From Pseudoneobacillus sp052180215 (GTDB taxonomy: Bacteria > Bacillota > Bacilli > Bacillales > Cytobacillaceae): 64,000 nt of DNA. Location of the stretch: assembly GCF_052180215.1 (NCBI RefSeq), contig NZ_CP197471.1, positions 1,460,001-1,524,000 on the forward strand, in the 5' to 3' direction. Positions within the stretch are counted from its first letter, which is position 1, and every line of letters starts with the position of its first letter. A program made the position numbers and the translations under genes. This document shows positions 18,338-26,791 of the stretch, one piece after another. The notes beneath the pieces were generated by a model. That model was not told the DNA's origin. It did not search any database and saw only the letters and a program-made list of their open reading frames with translations.

Positions 18338-19601
18338 CTTTTGTTTGATTTTCTATCGATAACTTATACGTTGGAAATTTAAAATAAAAGGTAGTTCCGT
18401 TGCCTACTTCACTTACAACCTTTATCGTTCCATTCATAGCTCTAACAATACTGTATACGACCATCATTCCAAGACCTGTGCCTTTAGAACCCTTTGTCGA
18501 ATAATAGGGTTCTCCTAACCGTTCAAGCTGTTCTTTTGCCATCCCTATCCCCGTATCCTTTACTTGGATGGTTATGTGATTTCGAGTAAATTCAGTACCT
18601 ACGGTTAAATACCCACCTGTAGGCATAGATTCTACGGCATTTTTAAGAACATTAATAAATACTTGACGAAATTTTTGGCGGTCTCCTTGAATAAATCCTA
18701 TAACAGAAAAGTCAGTTAAAATTTTGACCGAATTTTGATTAGCTATCGGTTGAAGAATGGTAATAACTTGTTGAAGTTCTTTTTTTACATTAAGTTCTTC
18801 AATCGTTACTAAGGATGGTTTCGCAAAAGTTAGATAATCTTCAATTACCCTCTCAGCAGCCTTCAACTCCTCTTTCACGATACTTAAGTAATCCATCTGT
18901 TGTTGTTTAGTTAAATAACCGTCTTGAAGTAATTGGACAAATCCACTCGCAGCAGTCAATGGATTACGTATTTCATGTGAAATTGCTGCTCCCATTTGTT
19001 CCACAGCCTGCAATTTTTCAGCTTTGATCAGCTGGTGTCTCATTTCAATATTTCTTTTAACAAATTCAATACAGTATGCTATAATCCCGATTCCAAGAGG
19101 AGGAATAACTAAATAGGCAAACCAAGCATCAAACCAGTAGTCCGATGTTTTAATGATTTCCATCCCGGAGACGGTAATCGCCCCTAGAACGACCCCCATT
19201 CCTACAGAAAACAAAATCCGCTTTTTGGGCAATTGCTCCCTAAACCTTGGATAGAAACGCCATAGGAAAATGGCTAAGGGGACATATAGGACCATAGTTA
19301 AGAAAAAACCTGTATCTATCCCGTAAAACCCTCTTAAAATAACAATCACAGCTGAAAGTAAGGGACCAATGCCAAAGTACAGTCCACCTATCACATAAGG
19401 TATTATTCTAAGGTCAAAGCGTGCAGAAGGAACCGGATGATAAGAAAACTGAATGCATGTCCACAATATGATGACAAACAAAATAATATATAGGAGTTTT
19501 GTCATGCTAGGTTTACGATTTTTTTCAACCAAAACTAAGCTGAAGAACAAAAAAATAATGAAAATGGTAAGATTAGAAAATAAGTGCTTCGTAATTTCCA
19601 T
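18330..19601 (-). CDS. KinB-like sporulation-type sensor histidine kinase (5TMR-LYT sensor)
   Basis: This 423-residue membrane histidine kinase has about six hydrophobic segments in the first 180 residues. The part around 65-115 (RIIPYVIGGLYFGIGPLL then a LRGFYGIDTGFF turn) resembles the 5TM LytS/YhcK-type sensor also found in KinB. The HisKA domain has SHEIRNPLTAASG with phosphoacceptor His209. The ATPase domain ends with GTGLGMMVVYSIV and a final GNGTTFYFKFP. No response regulator or KapB-like gene is adjacent, as expected for an orphan kinase feeding the Spo0F phosphorelay. That role is inferred from architecture. The ribosome site before the ATG is weak (GGTG). Confidence 0.8.
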   Translation of the reverse strand: MEITKHLFSNLTIFIIFLFFSLVLVEKNRKPSMTKLLYIILFVIILWTCIQFSYHPVPSARFDLRIIPYVIGGLYFGIGPLLSAVIVILRGFYGIDTGFFLTMVLYVPLAIFLWRFYPRFREQLPKKRILFSVGMGVVLGAITVSGMEIIKTSDYWFDAWFAYLVIPPLGIGIIAYCIEFVKRNIEMRHQLIKAEKLQAVEQMGAAISHEIRNPLTAASGFVQLLQDGYLTKQQQMDYLSIVKEELKAAERVIEDYLTFAKPSLVTIEELNVKKELQQVITILQPIANQNSVKILTDFSVIGFIQGDRQKFRQVFINVLKNAVESMPTGGYLTVGTEFTRNHITIQVKDTGIGMAKEQLERLGEPYYSTKGSKGTGLGMMVVYSIVRAMNGTIKVVSEVGNGTTFYFKFPTYKLSIENQTKEK

Positions 19602-19710
19602 GTTTCACCGTCCATAAGGGCTGTTACTCCAAATTTTACAGGTATTTACAAATTTATTCAACAAGATTCTCTCTTTTCTGAATAATTATACAAGAAAGCC
19701 CAAAAAATCT

Positions 19711-19749
19711 CCTAGCAAAACAGGCTAGGAGATTTTTGATTGTTAAAGA
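19711..19749 (-). terminator. Terminator downstream of rqcH
   Basis: The inverted repeat AATCTCCTAGC / GCTAGGAGATT has T-rich tails on both strands. On the minus strand it lies beyond the hairpin repeat and before the kinase start, so it should end the rqcH transcript. Bases 19602-19710 and 19750-19800 show nothing else I can name. Confidence 0.75.
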
Positions 19750-19800
19750 AATTAAAAATTTAATCTAGTCGATAACATAGACAAAGTTTTTCGTAATCCA

Positions 19801-19917
19801 GCTCCAGCGCCTAGCCCCTCGAGGTCAAATAACCTGTAGTGTAAGAAGTCAAATTCCAGACTTCTTACACTACAGAACATTTGCTTGTCGGGGCTGTTCG
19901 AGGCGCTTCCGCTTTTT
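19801..19917. repeat. Multi-helix hairpin repeat, copy 1
   Basis: This 117-base palindromic element is built of nested helices. GCGCCT 19807-12 pairs with AGGCGC 19901-06. AGCCCC 19813-18 pairs with GGGGCT 19890-95. CAAAT 19826-30 pairs with ATTTG 19879-83. A perfect 15-bp stem (19836-50 with 19859-73) closes an 8-base loop. The second copy is at 50107-50249 in the same orientation. Here it lies just downstream of the rqcH stop codon and would be in the 3' part of the rqcH transcript. There is no coding potential and no transposase. Confidence 0.85.
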
Positions 19918-19921
19918 GTTC

Positions 19922-21634
19922 TTACTTTATTTTTAATGAAAGTACTTTATCCTCATCTGGTGTTACATAGATAGTTTGCTGATTATCGTAGATAACAAAA
20001 CCTGGTTTGGCACCATTTGGTTTTTTGACATGTCTAACCTTTGTAAAATCAACTGGAACAGAGCTAGAAAGTCTTGCTTTACTAAAATAGGCAGCTAACG
20101 TGGCGGCCTCTTTTAGTGTCTCTTCGTTCGGCACTTTACTTCTAATAACTACATGTGAGCCAGGGATATCTTTGGTATGTAACCATATTTCATCCCTGCC
20201 AGCTACTTTGTTTGTTAAATAATCATTTTGCTTATTATTTTTACCTACTAATATTTCGGTGCCGTCACTAGCTTTATAAACTTCTAATTGTGGTTTGCTT
20301 TGATTTGCTTGCTTATTTTTTTTCTTCTGTCTTTCACGGATATATCCACCTTCGACAAGTTCTTCACGTATCTCAGCAATATCTCTTATAGAAGCGGACA
20401 TTAGCTGTTGCCCTAGGGCATCGAAATAGGTAAGCTCTTCTTTTGCAAGCACAATTTGTTCTTTAATAATATCAATGGAGTTTTTGGCTTTTTGATATTT
20501 CGAGAAATATTTTTGTGCATTTTCAGATGGCGTTTTTAAGGGGTTTAAAGGAATATTGATAGTTGACCCATTTTCATCATAATAATTGATTACTTCTATT
20601 TCTTTCATGCCTTTTTGTATAGAGTACATATTGGCTGTTAAAAGTTCACCAAATAATTGGTAGTTTTCTGCTTTTTTAGCATCGTCTAAAGTAGCTTTAA
20701 GTTTTTCAATCTTTTTCTCATTCTTATCTTTTTCATTTTGAATAAAGCGTTCTAAGTCATTAGCTTGTTGTTTTACACGATCTCTTTCAGCTTTCCCAAA
20801 ATAGAAGCGGTCAACCATTTCACTTAAACTTTCAAAGGTACGAGAATCACCATTTAAGTGCTCTAAAGGAAGAAAGTAAAAAGCTTCCTTTTGCGAATTA
20901 ACCGTAATGGATGGTATTACATGTCCTTTATTAATTTCTTGTACCATTTGGTAAAATGTTTTTGGTAATGTCATTCGATTAGCTAAACCTGATCGGAAGA
21001 CAATTTCCTTTGCGAATAATGGAGAGATACCCGCAAAATGTTCTACCAATTGTTTATCCAGCTTTCCAGAGTTAAAATCCACTTTTTTTAAAACATCACT
21101 TTCATCAATGGAGAAAGGATTTAGTTTTTCCTGCTGAGGTGGAAGAATATAAGGTTGTCCAGGCAAAATAGCTCGATGGCTATTTACAGCAAAAGAAACA
21201 TGTTTAATACTATCTAAAATAATATTTTTTTCCTTATCAATTAAAACAATATTACTGTGGCGCCCCATGATTTCGATGACTAACTTTTTGTATGTCATAT
21301 CCCCAAGCTCATTGCGACCTTTTACTTCTAAACATATCATTCGGTCTAATCCTACTTGATAAATATCCTCAATAATCGCACCTTCTAAATGTTTTCTAAG
21401 GAGCATACAAAACATAGGTGGCTCATTTGGATTATCATAAGATTCATTTGTTAGTTGAACCCTTGCATAGCTTGGATGTGCGGAAAGCAATAGCTTATAG
21501 TTTTTACCTTTTGCACGTATTAACAAAATGATTTCATTCTTAAAAGGCTGATATATTTTATTGATTCTTCCACTAATGAGGGTGGAGGAAATCTCCTTCG
21601 TCATTAAATTTGTAAATAGACCATCAAAAGACAT
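19922..21634 (-). CDS. rqcH: RqcH (NFACT family), ribosome-associated quality-control C-terminal Ala-tailing factor
   Basis: RqcH binds 50S subunits carrying stalled peptidyl-tRNA and recruits tRNA-Ala to add C-terminal alanine tails. It is also annotated FbpA/YloA because of fibronectin binding by relatives. The 570-residue protein has an N-terminal NFACT-N domain with the functional DR pair at D97-R98. A coiled-coil middle spans about 280-430, and the C-terminal NFACT-R domain has DEIWLHTKDIPGSHVVIR. It reads opposite to its neighbours and is divergent from yloB. The S4 protein gene ylmH, also linked to quality control, is in the same window. Confidence 0.95.
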   Translation of the reverse strand: MSFDGLFTNLMTKEISSTLISGRINKIYQPFKNEIILLIRAKGKNYKLLLSAHPSYARVQLTNESYDNPNEPPMFCMLLRKHLEGAIIEDIYQVGLDRMICLEVKGRNELGDMTYKKLVIEIMGRHSNIVLIDKEKNIILDSIKHVSFAVNSHRAILPGQPYILPPQQEKLNPFSIDESDVLKKVDFNSGKLDKQLVEHFAGISPLFAKEIVFRSGLANRMTLPKTFYQMVQEINKGHVIPSITVNSQKEAFYFLPLEHLNGDSRTFESLSEMVDRFYFGKAERDRVKQQANDLERFIQNEKDKNEKKIEKLKATLDDAKKAENYQLFGELLTANMYSIQKGMKEIEVINYYDENGSTINIPLNPLKTPSENAQKYFSKYQKAKNSIDIIKEQIVLAKEELTYFDALGQQLMSASIRDIAEIREELVEGGYIRERQKKKNKQANQSKPQLEVYKASDGTEILVGKNNKQNDYLTNKVAGRDEIWLHTKDIPGSHVVIRSKVPNEETLKEAATLAAYFSKARLSSSVPVDFTKVRHVKKPNGAKPGFVIYDNQQTIYVTPDEDKVLSLKIK

Positions 21635-21788
21635 GGTAAAACATCCTCTACATTATATTTTCAATATCATTTTATATTTTAAGCTCTGTTTCTTATTTTA
21701 GCATTTTTTTGGACTTGTCTGAATAAGCTTTCTTTAGAGTGAGGACAACTCTTCTTGCAAAATTGATAGGGGGAAGTGAAATGGTGGG

Positions 21789-24467
21789 ATGAAATTCCAT
21801 GAAATGACTGAAGCAGATATCGAAAAAGCCTTGGATACTGATTATAAAAATGGATTATCAGAGGATAAGGCAGGACACAGACAAAAACAGCATGGTTATA
21901 ACGAGTTACAAGAAGGAGAAAAGCAATCCGCTTTACTCTTATTTTTTAGCCAATTTAAAGATTTTATGGTATTAGTGCTCCTTGCAGCCACATTTATTTC
22001 AGGTTTACTTGGAGAATATATCGATGCCATCGCAATCATAGCCATTGTGATTATCAATGGATTTTTAGGGTTTTTTCAAGAAAGAAAAGCAGAAAAATCA
22101 CTTCAGGCTTTAAAGGAATTGTCTGCTCCACAGGTACAAGTTTTGCGTGATGGAATTTGGGAAAAGATACCTTCGAAAGAATTGGTTGTTGGGGACGTAA
22201 TTAAATTTACAAGCGGCGACCGAATTGGGGCGGATGTAAGACTCATTCAAACAACTAGCCTAGAAATAGAGGAATCTGCGTTGACAGGTGAGTCATTACC
22301 TGTTCAAAAGCATAATGATCAATTAAAAGCAAAAGATCTCGGAATTGGTGATATGGAAAACATCGCTTTCATGGGGACGATGGTTACTAGAGGAAGTGGA
22401 GTTGGGGTTGTTATAGCAACTGGAATGAAAACGGCGATGGGACAAATTGCTGATTTACTCCAAAATGCTGAAACAATGGAAACACCTCTGCAGCGACGTT
22501 TAGAGCAATTAGGTAAAATCCTCATTACAACTGCCTTGCTGTTAACGGTTTTGGTTGTCGTAGTAGGTGTCATACAAGGTCATGAATTGTATACGATGTT
22601 TTTAGCAGGGGTTTCACTGGCAGTTGCGGCTATTCCGGAAGGTTTACCTGCTATTGTAACAGTAGCCTTGTCATTGGGTGTTCAAAAAATGATTAAAAAG
22701 AATGCGATAGTACGTAAATTACCCGCGGTTGAAACGCTTGGTTGCGCATCCGTTATCTGCTCTGATAAAACTGGTACGATGACTCAAAACAAAATGACTG
22801 TCACACATTTATGGACGGGTGGAAAAACGTGGACTGTAGATGGTGTGGGGTATGAACCTAAGGGGACATTTTTACGTAATGATAAAGAAGTAGACATTAG
22901 AAATGAAAAGGCTGTTCAACAGCTTTTAATGTTCGGTATTTTATGTAACCATGCAAATCTAATGGTAAAAGAAGAGGAATTTGTTCTTGATGGTGACCCT
23001 ACCGAAGGAGCATTACTTGTAAGCGCAATGAAGGCAGGTTTTGATCGAAACCGTCTTCTAAAACAATATCAAATTATCAAAGAATTCCCATTTGATTCTT
23101 CGAGAAAAATGATGAGTATAATCGTTAGGGATTCGAATGGAAAGGAATTTGTTGTTACAAAGGGAGCTCCTGATGTATTAGTTGGAATTAGTGAATCTCT
23201 TTTAGTGAATGATAAAGTTCAATTTATGTCAAAGGATTCAAAAGAAGAAGTTCAAAAAGCAATTAATGAGTTAGCGTCACAAGCACTAAGAACAATCGCA
23301 ATAGGATATAAACCTTTAACAGGAAATTCTTTATCCTTTACTGAGAAAGAGGCTGAAAAAGATTTAATCTTTATTGGTTTACAAGGGATGATTGATCCCC
23401 CTAGACCAGAGGTGAAAGAAGCTGTAAAAGAATGTAAAGCAGCTGGAATAAAAACCATTATGATTACAGGAGACCATGTTATTACCGCAAAGGCAATTGC
23501 TAAACAACTTGGAATCCTTTCAAGTAATAGTAAAGTGTTAGAGGGTAAAGAATTAGCCGAAATGTCAGTAAATGAATTAGAAGAGATCGTCGATGATGTA
23601 TCCGTATTTGCCCGAGTCTCTCCTGAACACAAACTTAAAATCGTAAAAGCCTTACAAAATAGAGGACATATCGTAGCAATGACTGGTGATGGGGTTAATG
23701 ATGCTCCGGCTATTAAAGCGGCAGATATTGGGGTTGCTATGGGAATTACCGGTACAGATGTTGCGAAGGAAGCTTCCTCACTCGTATTATTAGATGATAA
23801 CTTTGCTACGATAAAAGCTGCTATAAAAGAAGGACGAAATATTTACGAGAATATTAGAAAGTTCATCCGTTATTTATTAGCTTCCAATGTTGGTGAAATA
23901 TTAGTGATGTTATTTGCTATGTTACTAGCATTACCTTTACCTTTAGTACCTATTCAAATTCTATGGGTAAATCTTGTAACAGATGGGTTACCAGCAATGG
24001 CATTAGGCTTAGACAAACCAGAAGAAAATGTAATGAAACGTGAACCAAGACATCCAAAAGAGGGTGTATTTGCGAGAGGATTAGGTTGGAAAGTCATTTC
24101 TCGGGGCTTCCTTATTGGATCTGTTACCTTAGCTGCCTTCATGATTACTTATAAGCAGCATCCTGATGAATTAATTTATGCGCAAACCATCGCTTTCGCT
24201 ACCCTTGTTATGGCACAGTTGATTCATGTCTTTGATTGTCGCAGTGAAAAATCAGTTCTATCTCGTAACCCATTTGGAAATCCTTTTCTAGTATGGTCTG
24301 TTATTTCTTCTATTTTATTAATGCTAGTAGTCATCTATTATCCACCGTTACAACCTATCTTCCATACGGTTCCGATTATCTTGAGAGATTGGTTATTAAT
24401 CCTTGGGTTGGCTTCTATTCCAACTTTTTTATTGGCTGGTACGTTTTTGGTAAGAAAAACAAATTAA
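21789..24467 (+). CDS. yloB: P-type calcium-transporting ATPase
   Basis: This 892-residue P2A-type pump closely matches B. subtilis YloB, which has been studied as a Ca2+ transporter active in sporulating cells. It has about ten membrane segments. PEGLPA (P283-P287) is the ion-site helix 4 motif and DKTGT with phosphorylated Asp326 is present. TGES lies in the actuator domain and MTGDGVNDAPAI is the hinge block. The N-terminus MKFHEM matches the family. The ribosome site AGGGGGAAG instead serves an ATG at 21781 that opens a three-codon frame whose TGA overlaps this start (ATGA), suggesting reinitiation. It is divergent from rqcH. Confidence 0.94.
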   Translation: MKFHEMTEADIEKALDTDYKNGLSEDKAGHRQKQHGYNELQEGEKQSALLLFFSQFKDFMVLVLLAATFISGLLGEYIDAIAIIAIVIINGFLGFFQERKAEKSLQALKELSAPQVQVLRDGIWEKIPSKELVVGDVIKFTSGDRIGADVRLIQTTSLEIEESALTGESLPVQKHNDQLKAKDLGIGDMENIAFMGTMVTRGSGVGVVIATGMKTAMGQIADLLQNAETMETPLQRRLEQLGKILITTALLLTVLVVVVGVIQGHELYTMFLAGVSLAVAAIPEGLPAIVTVALSLGVQKMIKKNAIVRKLPAVETLGCASVICSDKTGTMTQNKMTVTHLWTGGKTWTVDGVGYEPKGTFLRNDKEVDIRNEKAVQQLLMFGILCNHANLMVKEEEFVLDGDPTEGALLVSAMKAGFDRNRLLKQYQIIKEFPFDSSRKMMSIIVRDSNGKEFVVTKGAPDVLVGISESLLVNDKVQFMSKDSKEEVQKAINELASQALRTIAIGYKPLTGNSLSFTEKEAEKDLIFIGLQGMIDPPRPEVKEAVKECKAAGIKTIMITGDHVITAKAIAKQLGILSSNSKVLEGKELAEMSVNELEEIVDDVSVFARVSPEHKLKIVKALQNRGHIVAMTGDGVNDAPAIKAADIGVAMGITGTDVAKEASSLVLLDDNFATIKAAIKEGRNIYENIRKFIRYLLASNVGEILVMLFAMLLALPLPLVPIQILWVNLVTDGLPAMALGLDKPEENVMKREPRHPKEGVFARGLGWKVISRGFLIGSVTLAAFMITYKQHPDELIYAQTIAFATLVMAQLIHVFDCRSEKSVLSRNPFGNPFLVWSVISSILLMLVVIYYPPLQPIFHTVPIILRDWLLILGLASIPTFLLAGTFLVRKTN

Positions 24468-24482
24468 ATTATGTTATAATCC

Positions 24483-24521
24483 AAAAGGTAGTAGAGAAAA
24501 AACTCTATTACCTTTTGTTTT
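24483..24521 (+). terminator. Terminator after yloB
   Basis: The inverted repeat AAAAGGTAGTAGAG / CTCTATTACCTTTT is followed by TGTTTTG. The arms have one mismatched pair. Confidence 0.75.
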
Positions 24522-24595
24522 GAACAAAACTGACATAAGGGTCTTGTTTCTAGCTAACATGCTTTTTTGAATTTAAGATGGGATGTGCTTTTCTT

Positions 24596-25471
24596 ATGGT
24601 CAAAAGTATGACTGGTTTCGGAAGGAGCCAAAAGGAATCTAATGATTATTCGATCACAGTAGAGATTAAAACCGTCAACCATCGATTTTGTGAATATAAT
24701 ATTCGAATGCCTCGACAATTGCTGAAAATTGAGGATAAGATAAAAAAACAGCTTGGAGACTATGTTCAAAGAGGAAGAATCGAAGTTTTTGTTACAATAG
24801 AAGGTAGTGGTGCTGTACATCGAAAAGTAAACATAGATTGGTCACTTTTAGAAGAATATTTTCAATACATACAACAGGTCAAAAATAAATATGATCTTCA
24901 ACAGGATATTTCCATTCAAGACTTATTACAGCGTGGGGAATGGTTACAGGTGGATGAGGTTGAATCTGAAAATGAGGAACTTATTAATCTTGTTTTCATT
25001 GCTGTTGAAGAAGCTGCTAATCAATTAGTGTCGATGCGGATTTCAGAAGGAAATGAGCTTGAACTAGATATTCGACATCAACTAACATCACTTGAGGGGA
25101 TCATCGAACAGCTAAAACAATATTCTCCACTCGTTGTAAGTCAATATAGAGAACGCCTTGCAAAGAGAATGAATGAATTTTTAAATGGATCCTTTGACGA
25201 ACAAAGACTAATGACGGAAGTTGCTATTTTTGCCGATAAAGCAGATATTAATGAAGAGTTAACTAGATTAAAAAGTCATATCTCACAATTTGTAGAAACA
25301 TTAAGTCTTCCAGAGCCTATTGGAAGAAAATTAGACTTCCTATTGCAAGAAATGAATAGAGAAGTGAATACGATTGGTTCAAAGGCGAATGATTCAAAAA
25401 TCGCAAAAGAAGTAGTGGAATTGAAAAGTCTTTTAGAAAAATTAAAAGAACAAATCCAGAATATTGAGTAA
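24596..25471 (+). CDS. yloC: YicC/YloC-family endoribonuclease
   Basis: The 291-residue protein begins with the family hallmark VKSMTGFGRSQKES and ends with the conserved block of Glu/Asn residues around LDFLLQEMNREVNTIGSKAND. E. coli YicC is an endoribonuclease; activity here is inferred. ATG 24596 gives the usual length; ATG 24578 would add six residues, and neither start has a strong ribosome site. It heads the yloC-remA-gmk-rpoZ group found throughout Bacilli. Confidence 0.9.
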   Translation: MVKSMTGFGRSQKESNDYSITVEIKTVNHRFCEYNIRMPRQLLKIEDKIKKQLGDYVQRGRIEVFVTIEGSGAVHRKVNIDWSLLEEYFQYIQQVKNKYDLQQDISIQDLLQRGEWLQVDEVESENEELINLVFIAVEEAANQLVSMRISEGNELELDIRHQLTSLEGIIEQLKQYSPLVVSQYRERLAKRMNEFLNGSFDEQRLMTEVAIFADKADINEELTRLKSHISQFVETLSLPEPIGRKLDFLLQEMNREVNTIGSKANDSKIAKEVVELKSLLEKLKEQIQNIE

Positions 25472-25531
25472 TACTAGTTTAGAAATGGAAAATAGCGGTG
25501 AAAATAAATAACTGATGACTGGGGGAGCATC

Positions 25532-25795
25532 ATGTCCATTAAATTAATCAATATAGGCTTCGGAAATATTGTATCAGCAAACCGAATAATCGCCATTGTA
25601 AGTCCTGAGTCTGCACCAATTAAAAGAATCATTCAAGATGCCCGTGACCGTGGCTCATTAATTGATGCTACATACGGTAGAAGAACACGCGCAGTCATTG
25701 TAATGGATAGTGACCATGTTATATTATCGGCTGTCCAGCCTGAAACGGTTGCCGCACGACTCAATGACCGTGATGATATTATCGATGAAGGGTAG
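25532..25795 (+). CDS. remA: RemA, extracellular-matrix transcription regulator
   Basis: RemA is a small DNA-binding protein (DUF370) that activates biofilm-matrix and osmoprotection genes in B. subtilis and forms ring-shaped oligomers. The 87-residue sequence has the typical NIGFGNIVSANRI start and the basic DATYGRRTRAV segment with conserved arginines. GGGGGAG precedes the ATG. It sits seven bases upstream of gmk, the conserved arrangement. Confidence 0.95.
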   Translation: MSIKLINIGFGNIVSANRIIAIVSPESAPIKRIIQDARDRGSLIDATYGRRTRAVIVMDSDHVILSAVQPETVAARLNDRDDIIDEG

Positions 25796-25802
25796 TGTTT
25801 TA

Positions 25803-26420
25803 ATGCAGGAAAAAGGTTTATTAATTGTGTTATCAGGACCATCTGGTGTGGGTAAAGGTACAGTTCGAAAAACGATATTTTCTCAGCCTGAAACTGAATT
25901 TGAATATTCTATATCCATGACAACTCGTTCTCCACGTGAGGGTGAGGTCAATGGAGTTGATTATTTTTTTAAATCAAGAGAAGAATTTGAAGAATTAATT
26001 AAGCAGGATAAATTACTAGAATATGCAGAATTTGTTGGGAATTATTATGGCACTCCAGTGGATTATGTGAGACAAACATTGGATTCTGGAAAAGATGTCT
26101 TCTTAGAAATAGAAGTAAAAGGTGCAAGGCAAGTAAGGGAAAAGTTTCCTGAAGGTTTATTCATTTTTCTAATGCCACCTAGCTTAGGTGAATTAAAAAA
26201 TCGAATTGTTACTCGAGGTACAGAAACAGATGACTTGATCACTAATCGATTGCTTACCGCAAGAGAAGAAATCGAAATGATGGACTTATATGATTATATC
26301 GTAGAAAATGATCAAGTAGAGCTTGCTGCTGAAAGAATAATGGCTATTATTAAAGCTGAACACTGTCGCCGTGAGCGGGTAGAACACCGATACAAAAAAT
26401 TACTGGAGGTTGAATTATAA
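25803..26420 (+). CDS. gmk: Guanylate kinase
   Basis: Gmk phosphorylates GMP to GDP. The 205-residue protein has the P-loop GPSGVGKGTV near the N-terminus. It also has the GMP-binding STTRSPREGE-like block (here SMTTRSPREGEVNGVDY) and an arginine-containing lid. ATG 25803 gives the family length; upstream in-frame starts lie inside remA and add 31 unrelated residues. The stop codon TAA overlaps the rpoZ start (TAATG). Gmk is a known target of (p)ppGpp in Firmicutes. Confidence 0.95.
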   Translation: MQEKGLLIVLSGPSGVGKGTVRKTIFSQPETEFEYSISMTTRSPREGEVNGVDYFFKSREEFEELIKQDKLLEYAEFVGNYYGTPVDYVRQTLDSGKDVFLEIEVKGARQVREKFPEGLFIFLMPPSLGELKNRIVTRGTETDDLITNRLLTAREEIEMMDLYDYIVENDQVELAAERIMAIIKAEHCRRERVEHRYKKLLEVEL

Positions 26421-26632
26421 TGTTATATCCTTCTATCGATTCCTTATTAACGAAAATTGATTCTAAATACTCTCTTGTTTCTGTAGCTGCTAGACGTGCA
26501 AGAAAAATGCAATTAGGTGAAAGTCCAAGACTTTCAAAATATGTATCCTACAAATATGTTGGAAAAGCTCTTGAAGAAATTTATGCTGACGAGTTAATAG
26601 TGAAGAAAAATTCAGATAAAATTAGCGAGTAG
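26420..26632 (+). CDS. rpoZ: RNA polymerase omega subunit
   Basis: Omega helps assemble and stabilise the beta' subunit. The 70-residue protein has the MLYPSIDSLL start and a VSVAARRARKMQ helix typical of Firmicute omega. GGAGG lies eight bases upstream, and the start overlaps the gmk stop by one base. A terminator follows at 26653-26690. Confidence 0.94.
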   Translation: MLYPSIDSLLTKIDSKYSLVSVAARRARKMQLGESPRLSKYVSYKYVGKALEEIYADELIVKKNSDKISE

Positions 26633-26652
26633 TCTCAAAATTAGCCATCTTG

Positions 26653-26690
26653 ATAACAACCTACTTCCATAGGTTGTTATTTTTGTTTTT
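26653..26690 (+). terminator. Terminator after rpoZ
   Basis: An 11-bp perfect inverted repeat ATAACAACCTA / TAGGTTGTTAT is followed by TTTTTGTTTTT. Confidence 0.9.
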
Positions 26691-26791
26691 TAATCATAAT
26701 AACACTCCTAAGAGATGAAATTTTTGAGTTCTTCTTGCATAATAAAGATAAATTAGAATCGTCTATCTTTTTATTTTATGGGGGTTTACAC

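Noticed and set aside
19799..19920. Insertion sequence or MITE with target duplication at the hairpin repeat
   Set aside because: I found no transposase frame and no convincing direct repeats flanking either copy; it is kept as a structured repeat only.
24578..24595. Upstream ATG of yloC
   Set aside because: It adds six residues not expected before the conserved VKSMTGFGRS start; neither start has a good ribosome site, so the family match decided.
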